Positions 18,111 through 25,878 are shown, counted from the stretch's first letter. The stretch: 64,000 nt of DNA from Streptomyces caniscabiei (GCF_014930365.1 NZ_JABXWI010000009.1:186001-250000); one strand, 5' to 3'. Notes: generated by a model not told the origin, from the sequence alone. Numbers and translations are program-made.

Positions 18111-18144
18111 ACGGCCGCGCCCGCGACGTCTCCGCGAGGGCCCT

Positions 18145-18343
18145 CCCAGGCGGAGCAGGCGTACGCGGAGCATCTGAAGCGAATCGATGGAGAGGACGGG
18201 GCACTATGACTGACGTCTCGCGCATCGAGAAGGGCCAACTGGAGCGCAGTGAGGGCGACACCCTCGCTGCCTACGTCAAGGCGCTCGGCGGCAAGCTGAA
18301 GATCGTCGCTGACTTCGGCGATGAGAGCTACGTCCTCGGCTGA
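18145..18343 (+). pseudogene. HigBA-type toxin-antitoxin relic (antitoxin with in-frame internal deletion)
   Basis: From 18145 the sequence matches the last ~20 codons of the toxin at 22578-22956. An ATG at 18206 overlaps the toxin stop region as in the intact module. The antitoxin then jumps from MTD straight to VSRIEKGQLERSEGDTLA, losing about 67 codons including most of the XRE helix-turn-helix, yet stays in frame to YVLG-stop. A 45-residue peptide could be made, but it lacks the DNA-binding domain. It sits just before repeat copy B, as the fuller module sits before copy C. Confidence 0.8.
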
Positions 18344-18678
18344 CGCGATCGACGCGCCGCTACCCAGCTCGATGCGCAGTCCGGTGGACGGGATCGCATC
18401 CGACGTCAGGGATGATGCCCCACCCGGGTCTGGGATGGAGCATCATCGCGTCGGTAAGAGACTCCGCTGCGCGAAGGTTCCAGCCCCTCGGCCTTGCTGG
18501 GCGGACGCGGCTGATGTTGTGGAAGGCGCCCAACTCATCGACCCCCAGGGGCCATTGAGGGGCCACAAGGACAGGAACAGGCCGACAAGCACTGCACAGG
18601 GCTGAAGCAGATCAGCACGTCTGACCTGCAAGAACGGCGTGAATCGGCACGGATCGGCAAGGACCGCCAAGATCCTCA

Positions 18679-18726
18679 ATGGACTCATAATCCGTCGGCC
18701 GTGGGTTCGAGTCCCACCCGCCCCAC
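18679..18726 (+). repeat. tRNA 3'-half (CAU anticodon), attachment-site-like, copy B
   Basis: Same anticodon arm, T arm and acceptor strand as copies A and C, again without 5' acceptor or D arm. It is followed by CTAT and then a hairpin. Confidence 0.75.
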
Positions 18727-18730
18727 CTAT

Positions 18731-18747
18731 GCAGGTCTCTGACCTGC
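18731..18747 (+). terminator. Hairpin after tRNA-like copy B
   Basis: GCAGGTC-TCT-GACCTGC, identical to the hairpin after copy A. Confidence 0.5.
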
Positions 18748-19229
18748 GGAAACGTTCATTCTTGGCTGTCGGAGTATCAACTTCGCCTGAATGGAGTGAA
18801 TCCGCTGGTCGTGGGATTGGAGTCCGGCGGCGGTCGGGGGAGCTCCAACCCATCTGACCTGCGGCTGAGTAGATGACCGAGGGTGTCGCTCGCGGCCCGG
18901 GCGACTGCCTTGGGGCCGACGAAGAGACCCAGGGGCCGCACAGGAGCCGGGGCGGCGGGGGTGTCGGCCCCGGAGGGCCGTCGGCGGGCCAATTACCGAA
19001 GTGTTCGCCCGGTGAGCCGGCCGCGTGCGGCCGTGAGGAGCTCGTGCGCGGCGCGTCCCTGAGCAGTTGATCCGCGTCCGCCTCGATGCTCGGCAGGGTG
19101 TCGGAGTCGGCGTAGAAGCCGACAACGACGGGAACGACGTGGGACCGTTCCTTGCGGCGTGACGTTTCTGGCCTCGGGAGGCACGCTCTCGTTCTCGCTG
19201 AACGCGGAGGCCGTCACGATACTGCCGCG

Positions 19230-19289
19230 AGGCTCCCTGCAGGACGCGCTTGACCGGGACCTGGAGCTTCGTGCCGGTGATGGTGTGGG
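19230..19289 (-). pseudogene. C-terminal scrap of an acetoacetyl-CoA-synthetase-like enzyme
   Basis: Reverse-strand translation gives PHTITGTKLQVPVKRVLQGA. This matches the conserved C-terminal lysine region (PHTxTGKKxEVPVKRxLQG) of acetoacetyl-CoA synthetases and related adenylating enzymes. No open frame extends on either side, so only a scrap remains. The surrounding 18961-19390 holds no intact gene. The match is short, hence modest confidence. Confidence 0.4.
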
Positions 19290-19345
19290 GAACCCCCGGC
19301 GAAGGGTCTAGGGGGCGATCGACTTCGACTCTTCGCCGGGGGTTC
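19290..19345. terminator. 15-bp perfect inverted repeat
   Basis: GAACCCCCGGCGAAG (19290-19304) is the exact reverse complement of CTTCGCCGGGGGTTC (19331-19345), with a 26-bp spacer. It lies 45 bp beyond the stop of the minus-strand SnoaL-like gene, so a terminator is the simplest reading. An element end is an alternative because it abuts a gene scrap. Confidence 0.55.
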
Positions 19346-19390
19346 TCGTCTGGTCAGCTCACGCCGCGATGATGCGCCTTTGCTGCTGCC

Positions 19391-19810
19391 TCAGTCGGTG
19401 AGCTGCATCTGCATCTGCAGTTGCAGCAGCTCCTCGACGTGCCGGACCTCGACGATCCGGCCGTCGACCACGCGCGCGAGATCGATGCCGGAGCAGGTCA
19501 CGTCACGGCCTGTCGCGGGCAGTCCGAACCAAGGGCCGGTGTGGGTCGCCGTGACCACCCACTGGGAGACGACCCAGCCGTCGTCGGTCTCGGCCTGGTA
19601 GACGATCTCGTGGTGAGGGTTGGTGAACCCGTCGCGCATGGCAGCGACCATCCCCTTCATCCCCTCGATCGCCGAGGGAGCCCCTGCGGGCAGGTTGTGG
19701 TCGATGAGGTCGGGGGAGACGAGGGTGTCCAGTGCGTCGGTGTCGCCCGCGTCGAAGGCGGCGAACAGGCGGGTGGGGACCTCGCGGGCGGACGTGGGTT
19801 GGCTGTTCAT
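19391..19810 (-). CDS. SnoaL-like ester cyclase / NTF2-fold protein
   Basis: The 139-residue single-domain protein has the SnoaL-type pattern: FAAFDAGDTDALDTLVSPDLIDHN, then EGMKGMVAAMRDGFTNPHHEIVYQ and GRDVTCSGIDLARVVDGRIVE. The family includes polyketide cyclases and many proteins of unknown substrate. ATG at 19810 with GAGGAAA upstream. The tail is Gln/Met-rich (LQLQMQMQLTD). It ends a three-gene minus-strand run with the epoxide-hydrolase-like and SDR genes. Confidence 0.85.
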   Translation of the reverse strand: MNSQPTSAREVPTRLFAAFDAGDTDALDTLVSPDLIDHNLPAGAPSAIEGMKGMVAAMRDGFTNPHHEIVYQAETDDGWVVSQWVVTATHTGPWFGLPATGRDVTCSGIDLARVVDGRIVEVRHVEELLQLQMQMQLTD

Positions 19811-19854
19811 CAGGGGTTTTCCTCTCACCTCGGTGTGACGGCTCTCGAAGCCGG

Positions 19855-20808
19855 TCAGGCTGTGGGGTTGGTGGGGTAGAAGGCGTTGATCTCGGTCAGG
19901 ACGCGGTCGGGTGCCTCGTGGAGGAGGAAGTGTCCGGCGCCGGGGACGTCGGCGGAGGTGGCGTGGGGGGCGGCGTCCTGGAGGGGCGGCAGGACCATGT
20001 CGGCGAGGCCGGCCTGGGTGATCATGCGGACCGGGATGGTCAGCGGGGTCTCCTGGAGTCTGGTGTTGTCGGCCTCGTCCTGGATCTCGGTCCGGTAGAG
20101 CTCGAAGCCGGCGTGCAGGACCTGGGGGCGGGAGTACAGCCGGACGAACTCGGCCAGTTCGTCGGCGGAGATGTTCTCGCCGGCGGTCTTCATCCCCTGG
20201 AAGAAGTGGGTGAGGAAGGTCTCGACCCGGCCGGTGACCAGTTCCTCCGCGAGGGGACGCTGCTTGTTGAAGGAGAAGTGCCAGAACATCGACTCGATGG
20301 CGGCGAACTTCAGGTTCTTGCCGGTCAGGCCGTAGTCCATGAGGAACAGGCCCGACACCTGCTCGCGGTACTGGGCGGCCAGTGGATAGGCGACGCTGAC
20401 GCCGAAGTCGTGGGCGACGACCTGCACGTTCTCGCGGTGGCCGAGGTGGTCGAGCAGCTTGTGGACGTAGGTCGCCAGGACCGTCTTGGCCCTGGAGGGC
20501 GGGTTCCCGGTCGAGTCGCCCAGGCCCGGCAGGTCGATGGCGATGACGGTGCGGCCGGGCAGCAGCGAGGGCATGATCTGGCGGTACTCGTACCAGCTCT
20601 GCGGCCAGCCGTGCAGCAGCACCATGACCTGCGGGCCGTCGCCGCCGATGACGTAGTGCATCTGTACGTCGTCGATGGTGGTGAAGCCGTGCCGGAAGAG
20701 CTCGTTGAACTCGGCGTCGTCCTTGGTCGCCGCGTCGTAGCCGGGGCTGAGCGGCTCCTCCGACCCGACGGCCAAGGCGGTCCTGGAAGCTGTGGTGGAA
20801 GCGTTCAT
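19855..20808 (-). CDS. Epoxide hydrolase-like alpha/beta hydrolase
   Basis: The 317-residue protein has HGWPQSWYEYR at 66-76 (oxyanion HGxP) and nucleophile aspartate D134 in VVAHDFG. This is the arrangement of epoxide hydrolases and haloalkane dehalogenases rather than serine esterases. Catalytic His is in PGAGHFLLHE near the C-terminus. Cap-domain Tyr residues that would open an epoxide cannot be placed with certainty. The start ATG at 20808 follows AAAGGACG. It lies 44 bp before the SnoaL-like gene and 102 bp after the SDR gene, likely one operon. Confidence 0.88.
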   Translation of the reverse strand: MNASTTASRTALAVGSEEPLSPGYDAATKDDAEFNELFRHGFTTIDDVQMHYVIGGDGPQVMVLLHGWPQSWYEYRQIMPSLLPGRTVIAIDLPGLGDSTGNPPSRAKTVLATYVHKLLDHLGHRENVQVVAHDFGVSVAYPLAAQYREQVSGLFLMDYGLTGKNLKFAAIESMFWHFSFNKQRPLAEELVTGRVETFLTHFFQGMKTAGENISADELAEFVRLYSRPQVLHAGFELYRTEIQDEADNTRLQETPLTIPVRMITQAGLADMVLPPLQDAAPHATSADVPGAGHFLLHEAPDRVLTEINAFYPTNPTA

Positions 20809-20910
20809 GGCGGTGGTACGTCCTTTTCGTGACAGGGGGTGTTGTCGTGCACGGCGGTGCGGCTGGAGGCCGGTGGACCGCGCCTGCGTGCGGCCGCCCG
20901 GGGTGGGCGG

Positions 20911-21675
20911 TCAGACGGCGATGCCGCCGTCGACGTTCCAGCTGGTGCCGGTGATGAAGTGGGCTTCGGGGCCGGCGAGATAGGCGACGGCGCCGGCGAT
21001 GTCGGCGGGCTGGGCGAAGTGGTCGAGTGGCATGAGCTGCTTCAGGGATTCCGCGTACGGGCCGGAGTCGGGGGTCATGTCCGTAGCTGTGGGGCCGGGT
21101 TGCACGTTGTTGACGGTGATGCCGCGCGGACCGAGTTCGCGGGCCAGGCCGCGGGTGAGGCCCGCGACGGCGGCCTTGGTCAGGGCGTAGACGGTTGCGC
21201 CGGGGAAGGGGACGCGGTCGACGATGACGCTGCCGATCGTGATGATGCGACCACCCGGGCCGAGGTGGGGAGTGGCGGCCTGCACCGCGCTGAACACGCC
21301 CCGGACGTTGACCGCGATCATCCGGTCGAACTCCTCCAGCGGGAAGTCCTCGATCGGCGCCATGTGGGCGACGCCGGCGTTGTTGACGAGGATGTCCAGT
21401 CCGCCGAAACGCTCCGTGGTGCGGCTGACCGCGGCCCGGACGGCTTCGTGGTCCGCGTTGTCCGCCTGTACGGCAAGGGCGCCCGTCGCCTCGGCCACGG
21501 CGTCGGCCTGGTCCTTGGCGTTGGCGTAGGTGAAGGCGACCTGGGCGCCGTCGGCGGTCAGACGGCGCACGATCGCGGCACCGATGCCCCGGGAGCCGCC
21601 CGTGACCAGGGCGGTCTTGCCGTCGAGGGGCCGCATGCCGGACTGGGTGGTGCCAGGGTCGGGCTGGGTGCTCAT
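20911..21675 (-). CDS. SDR-family oxidoreductase (FabG-like)
   Basis: The 254-residue classical SDR has TGGSRGIG near residue 26, NNAG in ILVNNAGVAH, catalytic Ser in TIGSVIVD, Tyr/Lys in VYALTKAA and the FabG-like C-terminus FITGTSWNVDGG. NAD(P)-dependent reduction or oxidation of a small carbonyl/alcohol is expected. ATG at 21675 has GGAGA upstream. It is divergent from a TetR gene, with a palindrome between them, so repression by that TetR is probable. Confidence 0.92.
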   Translation of the reverse strand: MSTQPDPGTTQSGMRPLDGKTALVTGGSRGIGAAIVRRLTADGAQVAFTYANAKDQADAVAEATGALAVQADNADHEAVRAAVSRTTERFGGLDILVNNAGVAHMAPIEDFPLEEFDRMIAVNVRGVFSAVQAATPHLGPGGRIITIGSVIVDRVPFPGATVYALTKAAVAGLTRGLARELGPRGITVNNVQPGPTATDMTPDSGPYAESLKQLMPLDHFAQPADIAGAVAYLAGPEAHFITGTSWNVDGGIAV

Positions 21676-21712
21676 AAGAGGGGTCTCCGATGTCTGCGTC
21701 ACTTCATTTACG

Positions 21713-21729
21713 AACCGAACCGCTCGGTT
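21713..21729. promoter_or_regulatory. Putative TetR operator between SDR and TetR genes
   Basis: AACCGA-ACCGC-TCGGTT is a perfect inverted repeat with a 5-bp spacer, placed in the 132-bp divergent region. A TATAT stretch follows directly and could be a -10 element on either strand. Position and form fit a TetR-family operator. Confidence 0.6.
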
Positions 21730-21807
21730 ACTATATGCACGGTGACATTAACCTGAGCAACCACGGGAGTCATTCCGTAGCGGCGAACTTTTCTCAAGGA
21801 GGCTTCG

Positions 21808-22401
21808 ATGCCCAGCACGGGACGGCCCCGGTCCTTCGACACCGACGAGGCGCTGGAGGTGGCGATGCGGGTGTTCTGGGCCGAGGGTTACGAGGGTGCC
21901 TCGCTTGCCGCGCTGACCGAGGCCATGGGGATCAACCGGCGCAGCATCTACGCCGCCTTCGGTAACAAGGAGGAGCTGTTCCGCAAGGCCGTCGACCGCT
22001 ATGTGCAGGGCCCGGGAGCCTTTGTGGGCCCGGCACTTGAGCTGCCCACCGCGCGGCAGGTGGCCGAGGCGATGCTGCACGGAGGCGTGGAGGCCCACAC
22101 CGCGCCCGGCTGCCCGCGCGGCTGCCTGCTGGTGCAGTCCGCGCTGGCCGCCGGCCCGGAAAGCGAATCGGTCCGCCGCGACCTGGCCGAACGCCGCGAG
22201 GCCGGAGTGGCCGCCCTGCGGAAACGGTTCGAACAAGCCCAGGCGGAGGGCGACCTGCCACTCACCGCCGACCCGGAAACCCTCGCCCGCTATGTGCACA
22301 CCGTGGGGCAGGGCCTCGCCGTGCAGGCCGCCGGCGGCGCCGGCCGAGAAGACATGCACCGCGTCGTCGACCAGGCACTCAGTACATGGCCGAGTTCGTG
22401 A
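21808..22401 (+). CDS. TetR/AcrR-family regulator
   Basis: The 197-residue protein has a helix-turn-helix about 14-60 (FDTDEALEVAMRVFWAEGYEG, then MGINRRSIYAAFGNKEELF), the pattern of AcrR/YcdC-like regulators that control divergent SDR or oxidoreductase genes. A Cys pair in the C-terminal domain (GCPRGCLLVQSA) is common in this subgroup. ATG at 21808 with AAGGAGG. The stop is followed within 5 bp by a scrap of a HigA-like gene. Confidence 0.93.
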   Translation: MPSTGRPRSFDTDEALEVAMRVFWAEGYEGASLAALTEAMGINRRSIYAAFGNKEELFRKAVDRYVQGPGAFVGPALELPTARQVAEAMLHGGVEAHTAPGCPRGCLLVQSALAAGPESESVRRDLAERREAGVAALRKRFEQAQAEGDLPLTADPETLARYVHTVGQGLAVQAAGGAGREDMHRVVDQALSTWPSS

Positions 22402-22405
22402 AATC

Positions 22406-22460
22406 GGCAAGTTGAAGTTTCGTTGCCGAGTCAGGCGATGAGACCTACGTCCTCGGCTGA
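22406..22460 (+). pseudogene. Third HigA antitoxin scrap
   Basis: GGCAAGTTGAAG...GGCGATGAGACCTACGTCCTCGGCTGA aligns with the last 17 codons of the antitoxins at 18343 and 23291 (GDESYVLG-stop becomes GDETYVLG-stop). The frame is broken in the middle and there is no start. It directly abuts the TetR stop codon, marking a recombination joint. Confidence 0.65.
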
Positions 22461-22521
22461 TCCGATGCGCGTGATTCCATCCTCTCGGCTGACCGGGCCG
22501 GACCGGTCCCACGCCTGCCGT

Positions 22522-22548
22522 TATGATGCCAGCGGTGTATGCTGCCAG
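22522..22548 (+). promoter_or_regulatory. Direct repeats in the higBA promoter
   Basis: TATGATGCCAG (22522-22532) and TATGCTGCCAG (22538-22548) repeat with a 16-bp period, followed by the AT-rich TAATAAATT and then the toxin start at 22578. Antitoxin autoregulation sites of this kind are usual for HigBA-like operons. Confidence 0.45.
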
Positions 22549-22577
22549 TGTAATAAATTGCAGATGGGGGCGCATGC

Positions 22578-22956
22578 GTGGCTTGGGAGATCGTCGTGGT
22601 CGAGCCGGCTCTTTCGTGGCTGCACGGCCTGCGGCGTACTGACCGCGACACGCTGATTCAGGTCAGCCATGCTGTCGCTGCCCTTCAGGAGGAAGGTCCC
22701 GCGCTGGGCCGGGCCTCTGGTGGACACGATCAAGGGCTCGGTGCTGTCGAACCTCAAGGAGCTCCGCCCCGGCTAGGCAGGGGCCACGGAAGTGCGGTTG
22801 CTGTTCGTGTTCGACCCGGACCGCCAGGCTGTGATCCTGGTCGGCGGTGACAAGGCAGGCAACTGGTCCGGCTGGTACCGCGCCGCGGTGCCCCAGGCGG
22901 AGCAGGCGTACGCGGAGCATCTGAAGCGAATCGATGGAGAGGACGGGGCACGATGA
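22578..22956 (+). pseudogene. HigB/RelE-type toxin, inactivated by frameshift and nonsense codon
   Basis: GTG at 22578 opens a HigB-like protein (MAWEIVVVEPALSWLHGLRR, RDTLIQVSHAVAAL, then GPALGR). An extra G near 22710-22713 shifts the frame; in the +1 frame it continues PLVDTIKGSVLSNLKELRPG. A TAG at 22774-22776 stands where relatives have Ser, then VRLLFVFDPDRQAVILVGGDKAGNW and a normal C-terminus follow. The stop overlaps the antitoxin ATG (ATGA). Two independent lesions show that the toxin is no longer made although the antitoxin gene is intact. Confidence 0.85.
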
Positions 22957-23291
22957 CTGATCACCTCAAGGACCCGCAGGCCGTCTCCTGGGGAGACCTG
23001 GCCGAGGATTTCGCGTTCACCGATGCCGAAAGGGACCAGATCCAGAAGGGGGCGCAGGCGATGGTCCTGGCCTCTCGTGTGCACCGACTCGCCGAGTTGC
23101 GGAAGCGGCAGCACACCACGCAGGTCCAGGTTGCCGAAGCCATGGGTGTCACCCAGGCCCGCGTCTCACGCATCGAGAAGGGTCGGCTGGAGCGCAGCGA
23201 GGTCGACACCCTCGCTGCCTACGTCAGGGCACTCGGTGGCGAGCTGAAGATCGTCGCTGATTTCGGCGATGAGAGCTACGTACTCGGCTGA
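22953..23291 (+). CDS. HigA-like XRE-family antitoxin (toxin partner broken)
   Basis: The 112-residue protein has a central XRE helix-turn-helix (about 45-95: RVHRLAELRKRQHTTQVQVAEAMGVTQARVSRIEKG) and a C-terminal IVADFGDESYVLG tail typical of antitoxins that follow HigB/RelE toxins. The start ATG overlaps the toxin stop. It remains full length and could still repress its own promoter. An IS630-type element begins 20 bp after its stop. Confidence 0.88.
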   Translation: MTDHLKDPQAVSWGDLAEDFAFTDAERDQIQKGAQAMVLASRVHRLAELRKRQHTTQVQVAEAMGVTQARVSRIEKGRLERSEVDTLAAYVRALGGELKIVADFGDESYVLG

Positions 23292-23335
23292 CCCGATCGG
23301 CACGCCGCTACTGAGGTTTTCGGTTCGGGGTGACG

Positions 23336-23922
23336 TTATGGCGGCGTCGTGATCAGTCCGGTCTCGGCGACGAACCCGTCGAGCAGGCCGGGCCGGTACT
23401 GCATCCGTTTGAGGCGGGTCCGGACCAGCCCGGCGAGGTCATCGATGCTGCATGGGGCCAGATTGCCCAGGCTCTTCTTCAGATGCGCCCACACCCCCTC
23501 GGCCGGGTTGAGGTCGGGGCTGTAGGTCGGGAAGCGGAAGACTGTCAGCCACGGCCGTTTCCCGATCAGCTCGCGCATGGCGGCGTCGACGTGGTGGCTG
23601 TAGTTGTCCCAGACCAGCACGATGTTGCCGCCGAGCTGCTGGTGAGCGGCATCCAGGAGCGAGGCGAAGTCCCTCTCCCGAAAGCCCTTCTTCTCGCCTT
23701 TGCGGCCGTGGTGCACCAGCATCCGGAAGATCAGCCGGGTGCGCCGGCCGGCCTTGCGGCAGACCAGACCCGCCAGGGAGATGCGTCCCGAACCCGCAGC
23801 CCTGACCCTGACACAGGGCGTGTGACCGCGCCGGGACCAGGTCCGTGCCCTCGGCGGCCGGAGCATCTGGCCCGACTCATCCGCGAAGCACAGCCACGCG
23901 TCCTGGTCCCTCACCGTCTTTC
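23336..23922 (-). CDS. IS630 transposase, C-terminal catalytic frame (DDE)
   Basis: From the overlap onward this frame encodes the DDE domain: first Asp in LCFADESGQ, second in VLVWDNYSHH, Glu in LNPAEGVWAHLKKSLGN. All three catalytic residues are intact. Translation upstream of 23922 in this frame is Gly/Arg-rich shadow sequence, so expression needs the -1 frameshift from the N-terminal frame. The spacing D-D about 90 and D-E about 35 residues fits IS630. Confidence 0.85.
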
Positions 23923-24420
23923 CACCCGCGGCCACGTCTCCTTGATCCACGTGGCCACGGCGTCCTCGTCGCGTTCGGCGGCCCGGCGTGCCGGGGCCTG
24001 CACCGTGAAGCCCATCTGGTGCAGGATGCGCCAGGTCTGCGCCGCACTGAAGCGGACATGGAAGCGCCTCGCGATCACCACAGCGATGCGGTCCAGCGTC
24101 CACCGCTGGTCCTCCACCCAGCCGTGCGCGGCCGGCCCCTTCTCCAACTCCGCGGCCAGCCACTTGCGCCAGCTGGGCTTCATTCGGGAGGGCCGCCCTG
24201 AGGGGCCCTTGGATCGCAGCGCCTCCATACCGCCCTCCCGCCAGCGGGAATGCCAGGCGTAAGCGGACTTACGAGAGACCCGTAACCGCCGTGCGACCTG
24301 CGGCGGCGCCACCCCTTGCGCGAATAACTCGGCGGCCTCGCACCGCACTTGCTCCCGCTGAGCCCGCTGCTTCGCGGTCAGGCCACCCCCATCGGGATAC
24401 CGCATGACACCGGGATACAC
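23911..24420 (-). CDS. IS630 transposase, N-terminal frame (helix-turn-helix)
   Basis: The 169-residue frame has winged-helix/HTH blocks (AAELFAQGVAPPQVARRLRVSRKSAYAWHSRW and WTLDRIAVVIARRFHVRFSAAQTWRILHQMGF). It starts at a GTG (24420) or ATG (24405). It ends TWPRVERR-stop and overlaps the catalytic frame. A -1 slip on GGAAAG (minus strand, 23918-23923) would join VE to KTVRDQDAW, giving the full-length transposase seen in one piece in other IS630 members. Whether this is programmed or a lesion is undecided. Confidence 0.85.
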   Translation of the reverse strand: MYPGVMRYPDGGGLTAKQRAQREQVRCEAAELFAQGVAPPQVARRLRVSRKSAYAWHSRWREGGMEALRSKGPSGRPSRMKPSWRKWLAAELEKGPAAHGWVEDQRWTLDRIAVVIARRFHVRFSAAQTWRILHQMGFTVQAPARRAAERDEDAVATWIKETWPRVERR

Positions 24421-24463
24421 CCACCAGCGAGATCACCGTCACCCTATGCCGAAAACCTCAGTA

Positions 24464-24828
24464 GCCAGGTCGATGCGCAGTCCGGTGGACGGGATCGCAT
24501 CCGACGTCAGGGATGATGCCCCACCCGGGTCTGGGATGGAGCATCATCGCGTCGGTAAGAGACTCCGCTGCGCGAAGGTTCCAGCCCCTCGGCCTTGCTG
24601 GGCGGACGCGGCTGATGTTGTGGAAGGCGCCCAACTCATCGACCCCCAGGGGCCATTGAGGGGCCACAAGGACAGAAACAGGCCGACAAGCACTGCACAG
24701 GGCTGAAGCAGATCAGCACGTCTGACCTGCAAGAACGGCGTGAATCGGCACGGATCGGCAAGGACCGCCAAGATCCTCAATGGACTCATAATCCGTCGGC
24801 CGTGGGTTCGAGTCCCACCCGCCCCACC
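24464..24828 (+). repeat. Long repeat copy C carrying a tRNA 3' half
   Basis: Nearly identical to 18363-18726, showing a recent duplication or gene conversion. Unlike A and B it lacks the hairpin and the downstream arm; unique sequence starts at 24828. It is therefore the right boundary of the repeated structure. Confidence 0.8.
24780..24827 (+). repeat. tRNA 3'-half (CAU anticodon), attachment-site-like, copy C
   Basis: Same core as A and B; here the acceptor strand is followed by CCA (GCCCCACCA), so this copy preserves an encoded CCA end. The 5' half is missing as in the others. Confidence 0.75.
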
Positions 24829-25125
24829 ACTCGCTACGCGAGGAGAAACCGTCTGGCCAGGCGTTTTCCTGGTCAGGGCGAGAGTCTGAGGGTCCTGGCG
24901 GCCCCGTTGTGATCACGACTTCTCGACCGTCTGGACAAAGTCTGGACGCCGATTCCGGTCAAGTCGGATGTGGTGCTTATGGGGTGTTTCGTGGCGGCGT
25001 CGGACGAGTCTCCGCTGGCTCGTCCCGCAGTGAGAAGTGGGTCCATGTGAACGCCCTGACGCCGGCGTGCCGCCCCTGCGTGGTCTGTTTGTGATTGATG
25101 GTTGGTCGCGCTCGATGTTGGTGAC
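24829..25125. other. Noncoding stretch right of repeat copy C
   Basis: No gene is recognised. A close direct repeat GTCTGGAC-aaa-GTCTGGAC lies at about 24929-24947. The 3' part presumably carries the vapBC promoter. Confidence 0.4.
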
Positions 25126-25142
25126 GTATCCTGAGCGCATAC
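25126..25142. promoter_or_regulatory. Short palindrome before vapB
   Basis: GTAT-cctgagcgc-ATAC is an inverted repeat 24 bp before the vapB start and overlaps a plausible -10 region. VapB antitoxins usually bind such sites for autorepression. Confidence 0.4.
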
Positions 25143-25165
25143 ATCGTGGACATGGGAGGTGTGCG

Positions 25166-25399
25166 ATGTCCGTCACGCAGATTGATCTCGACGACGAGGC
25201 ACTGGCCGAGGCCATGCGGCTCATGGGTGCCACGACGAAGAAGGAGACCGTCAACGCGGCCCTTCGGGACTACGTAGCGCGGATCAGGAGGCTTGAGGCC
25301 GCGGAGAAGCTGTCCGCGCGAGGTGAGCGCGGCGAGTTTGAGCAGGCCGCAGCGGCGCATGAAGCCGAGAAGCGCGCGCGGCGCAAGGCCTTCGAGTGA
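25166..25399 (+). CDS. vapB: VapB-type antitoxin
   Basis: The 77-residue protein has an N-terminal ribbon-helix-helix (SVTQIDLDDEALAEAMRLMG, then TTKKETVNAALRDYVARI), typical of type II VapB antitoxins annotated with VapC partners. The charged C-terminal half would wrap the toxin. ATG at 25166 follows GGGAGG. Its stop overlaps the toxin GTG (GTGA), the usual coupling. Both partners look intact, unlike the HigBA modules to the left. Confidence 0.9.
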   Translation: MSVTQIDLDDEALAEAMRLMGATTKKETVNAALRDYVARIRRLEAAEKLSARGERGEFEQAAAAHEAEKRARRKAFE

Positions 25400-25803
25400 T
25401 CACGTATCTGGTCGACACCTCGGCTCTGTGGCATCTGTTCCGTACCCCAGGTGCGCTGCGCCCCTGGGAGGGACACATCGCCGCCGGGGTGTTCCACCTC
25501 TGTGAGCCGACACGTGCCGAATTCCTTTACTCGGCGACCAGCCCGTCTCACCGAGATGAGCTGGCCGAGGAACTGGACGCGCTCTGTCTGCTCTCCCCGG
25601 TTCCGAAGAACGCTTGGCGGTGGGTCGACACCGCCCAGTACAAACTGACCCAGAAGGGCCAGCATCGGACGGCGGGAGCGATCGACCTGTTGGTGTGTGC
25701 GACAGCTGTACACCATGGGCACACCGTCCTCCACGTGGACAATGACTTCGCGACGGTGGCCGGAGTCCTCAAGGAAGTTCAGCAGCGAGACGCACGAGCC
25801 TGA
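25396..25803 (+). CDS. vapC: VapC-type PIN-domain ribonuclease toxin
   Basis: The 135-residue PIN protein has first Asp in YLVDTSAL (D7), Glu in EPTRAEFLYS, and late acidic residues in AGAIDLLVCATAV and LHVDNDFATVA. These four acidic positions coordinate Mg for RNA cleavage in the family. The GTG start overlaps vapB. It should cleave tRNA or rRNA when unbound; the target is not predictable. Confidence 0.92.
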   Translation: MITYLVDTSALWHLFRTPGALRPWEGHIAAGVFHLCEPTRAEFLYSATSPSHRDELAEELDALCLLSPVPKNAWRWVDTAQYKLTQKGQHRTAGAIDLLVCATAVHHGHTVLHVDNDFATVAGVLKEVQQRDARA

Positions 25804-25878
25804 TCTCCGGAGGCGGGAACGCGTCTGTCGGCTTATGGCCTCGGTGATCGATGTCTCCGGGGTGCATCACTACGACCT

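Larger units (their letters stand above)
18361..18960 (+). repeat. Long repeat copy B carrying a tRNA 3' half
   Basis: The part 18363-18726 is almost identical to 24464-24827 (one clear difference near 18576 over some 360 bp). The downstream part 18727-18960 instead matches the sequence after copy A at roughly 80 per cent. Copy B thus combines an upstream arm shared with C and a downstream arm shared with A, as expected for a junction between tandem elements. No genuine gene is seen in it. Confidence 0.8.
23311..24461 (-). mobile_element. Complete IS630-family insertion sequence with TA target duplication
   Basis: The 1,151-bp element is bounded by inverted repeats: left CTGAGGTTTTCGG-ttc-gGGGTGACG, right (reverse complement) CTGAGGTTTTCGG-cat-aGGGTGACG. 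TA at 23309-23310 and 24462-24463 flanks it; the uninterrupted counterpart in copy B reads CCGCTACCCAG at this spot. TA duplication is the IS630/Tc1 hallmark. Two overlapping frames encode the transposase. It separates the antitoxin from its adjoining repeat copy C. Confidence 0.92.

Noticed and set aside
10443..24827. Three functional tRNA genes with CAU anticodon
   Set aside because: Anticodon and T arms are intact, but no copy has a 5' acceptor strand or D arm, so they cannot fold as full tRNAs.
24544..24916. Minus-strand small ORFs containing GGTRTHGRRIMSP or GGWDSNPRPTDYES-like peptides
   Set aside because: These peptides are antisense translations of the tRNA-like repeat and recur at every copy.
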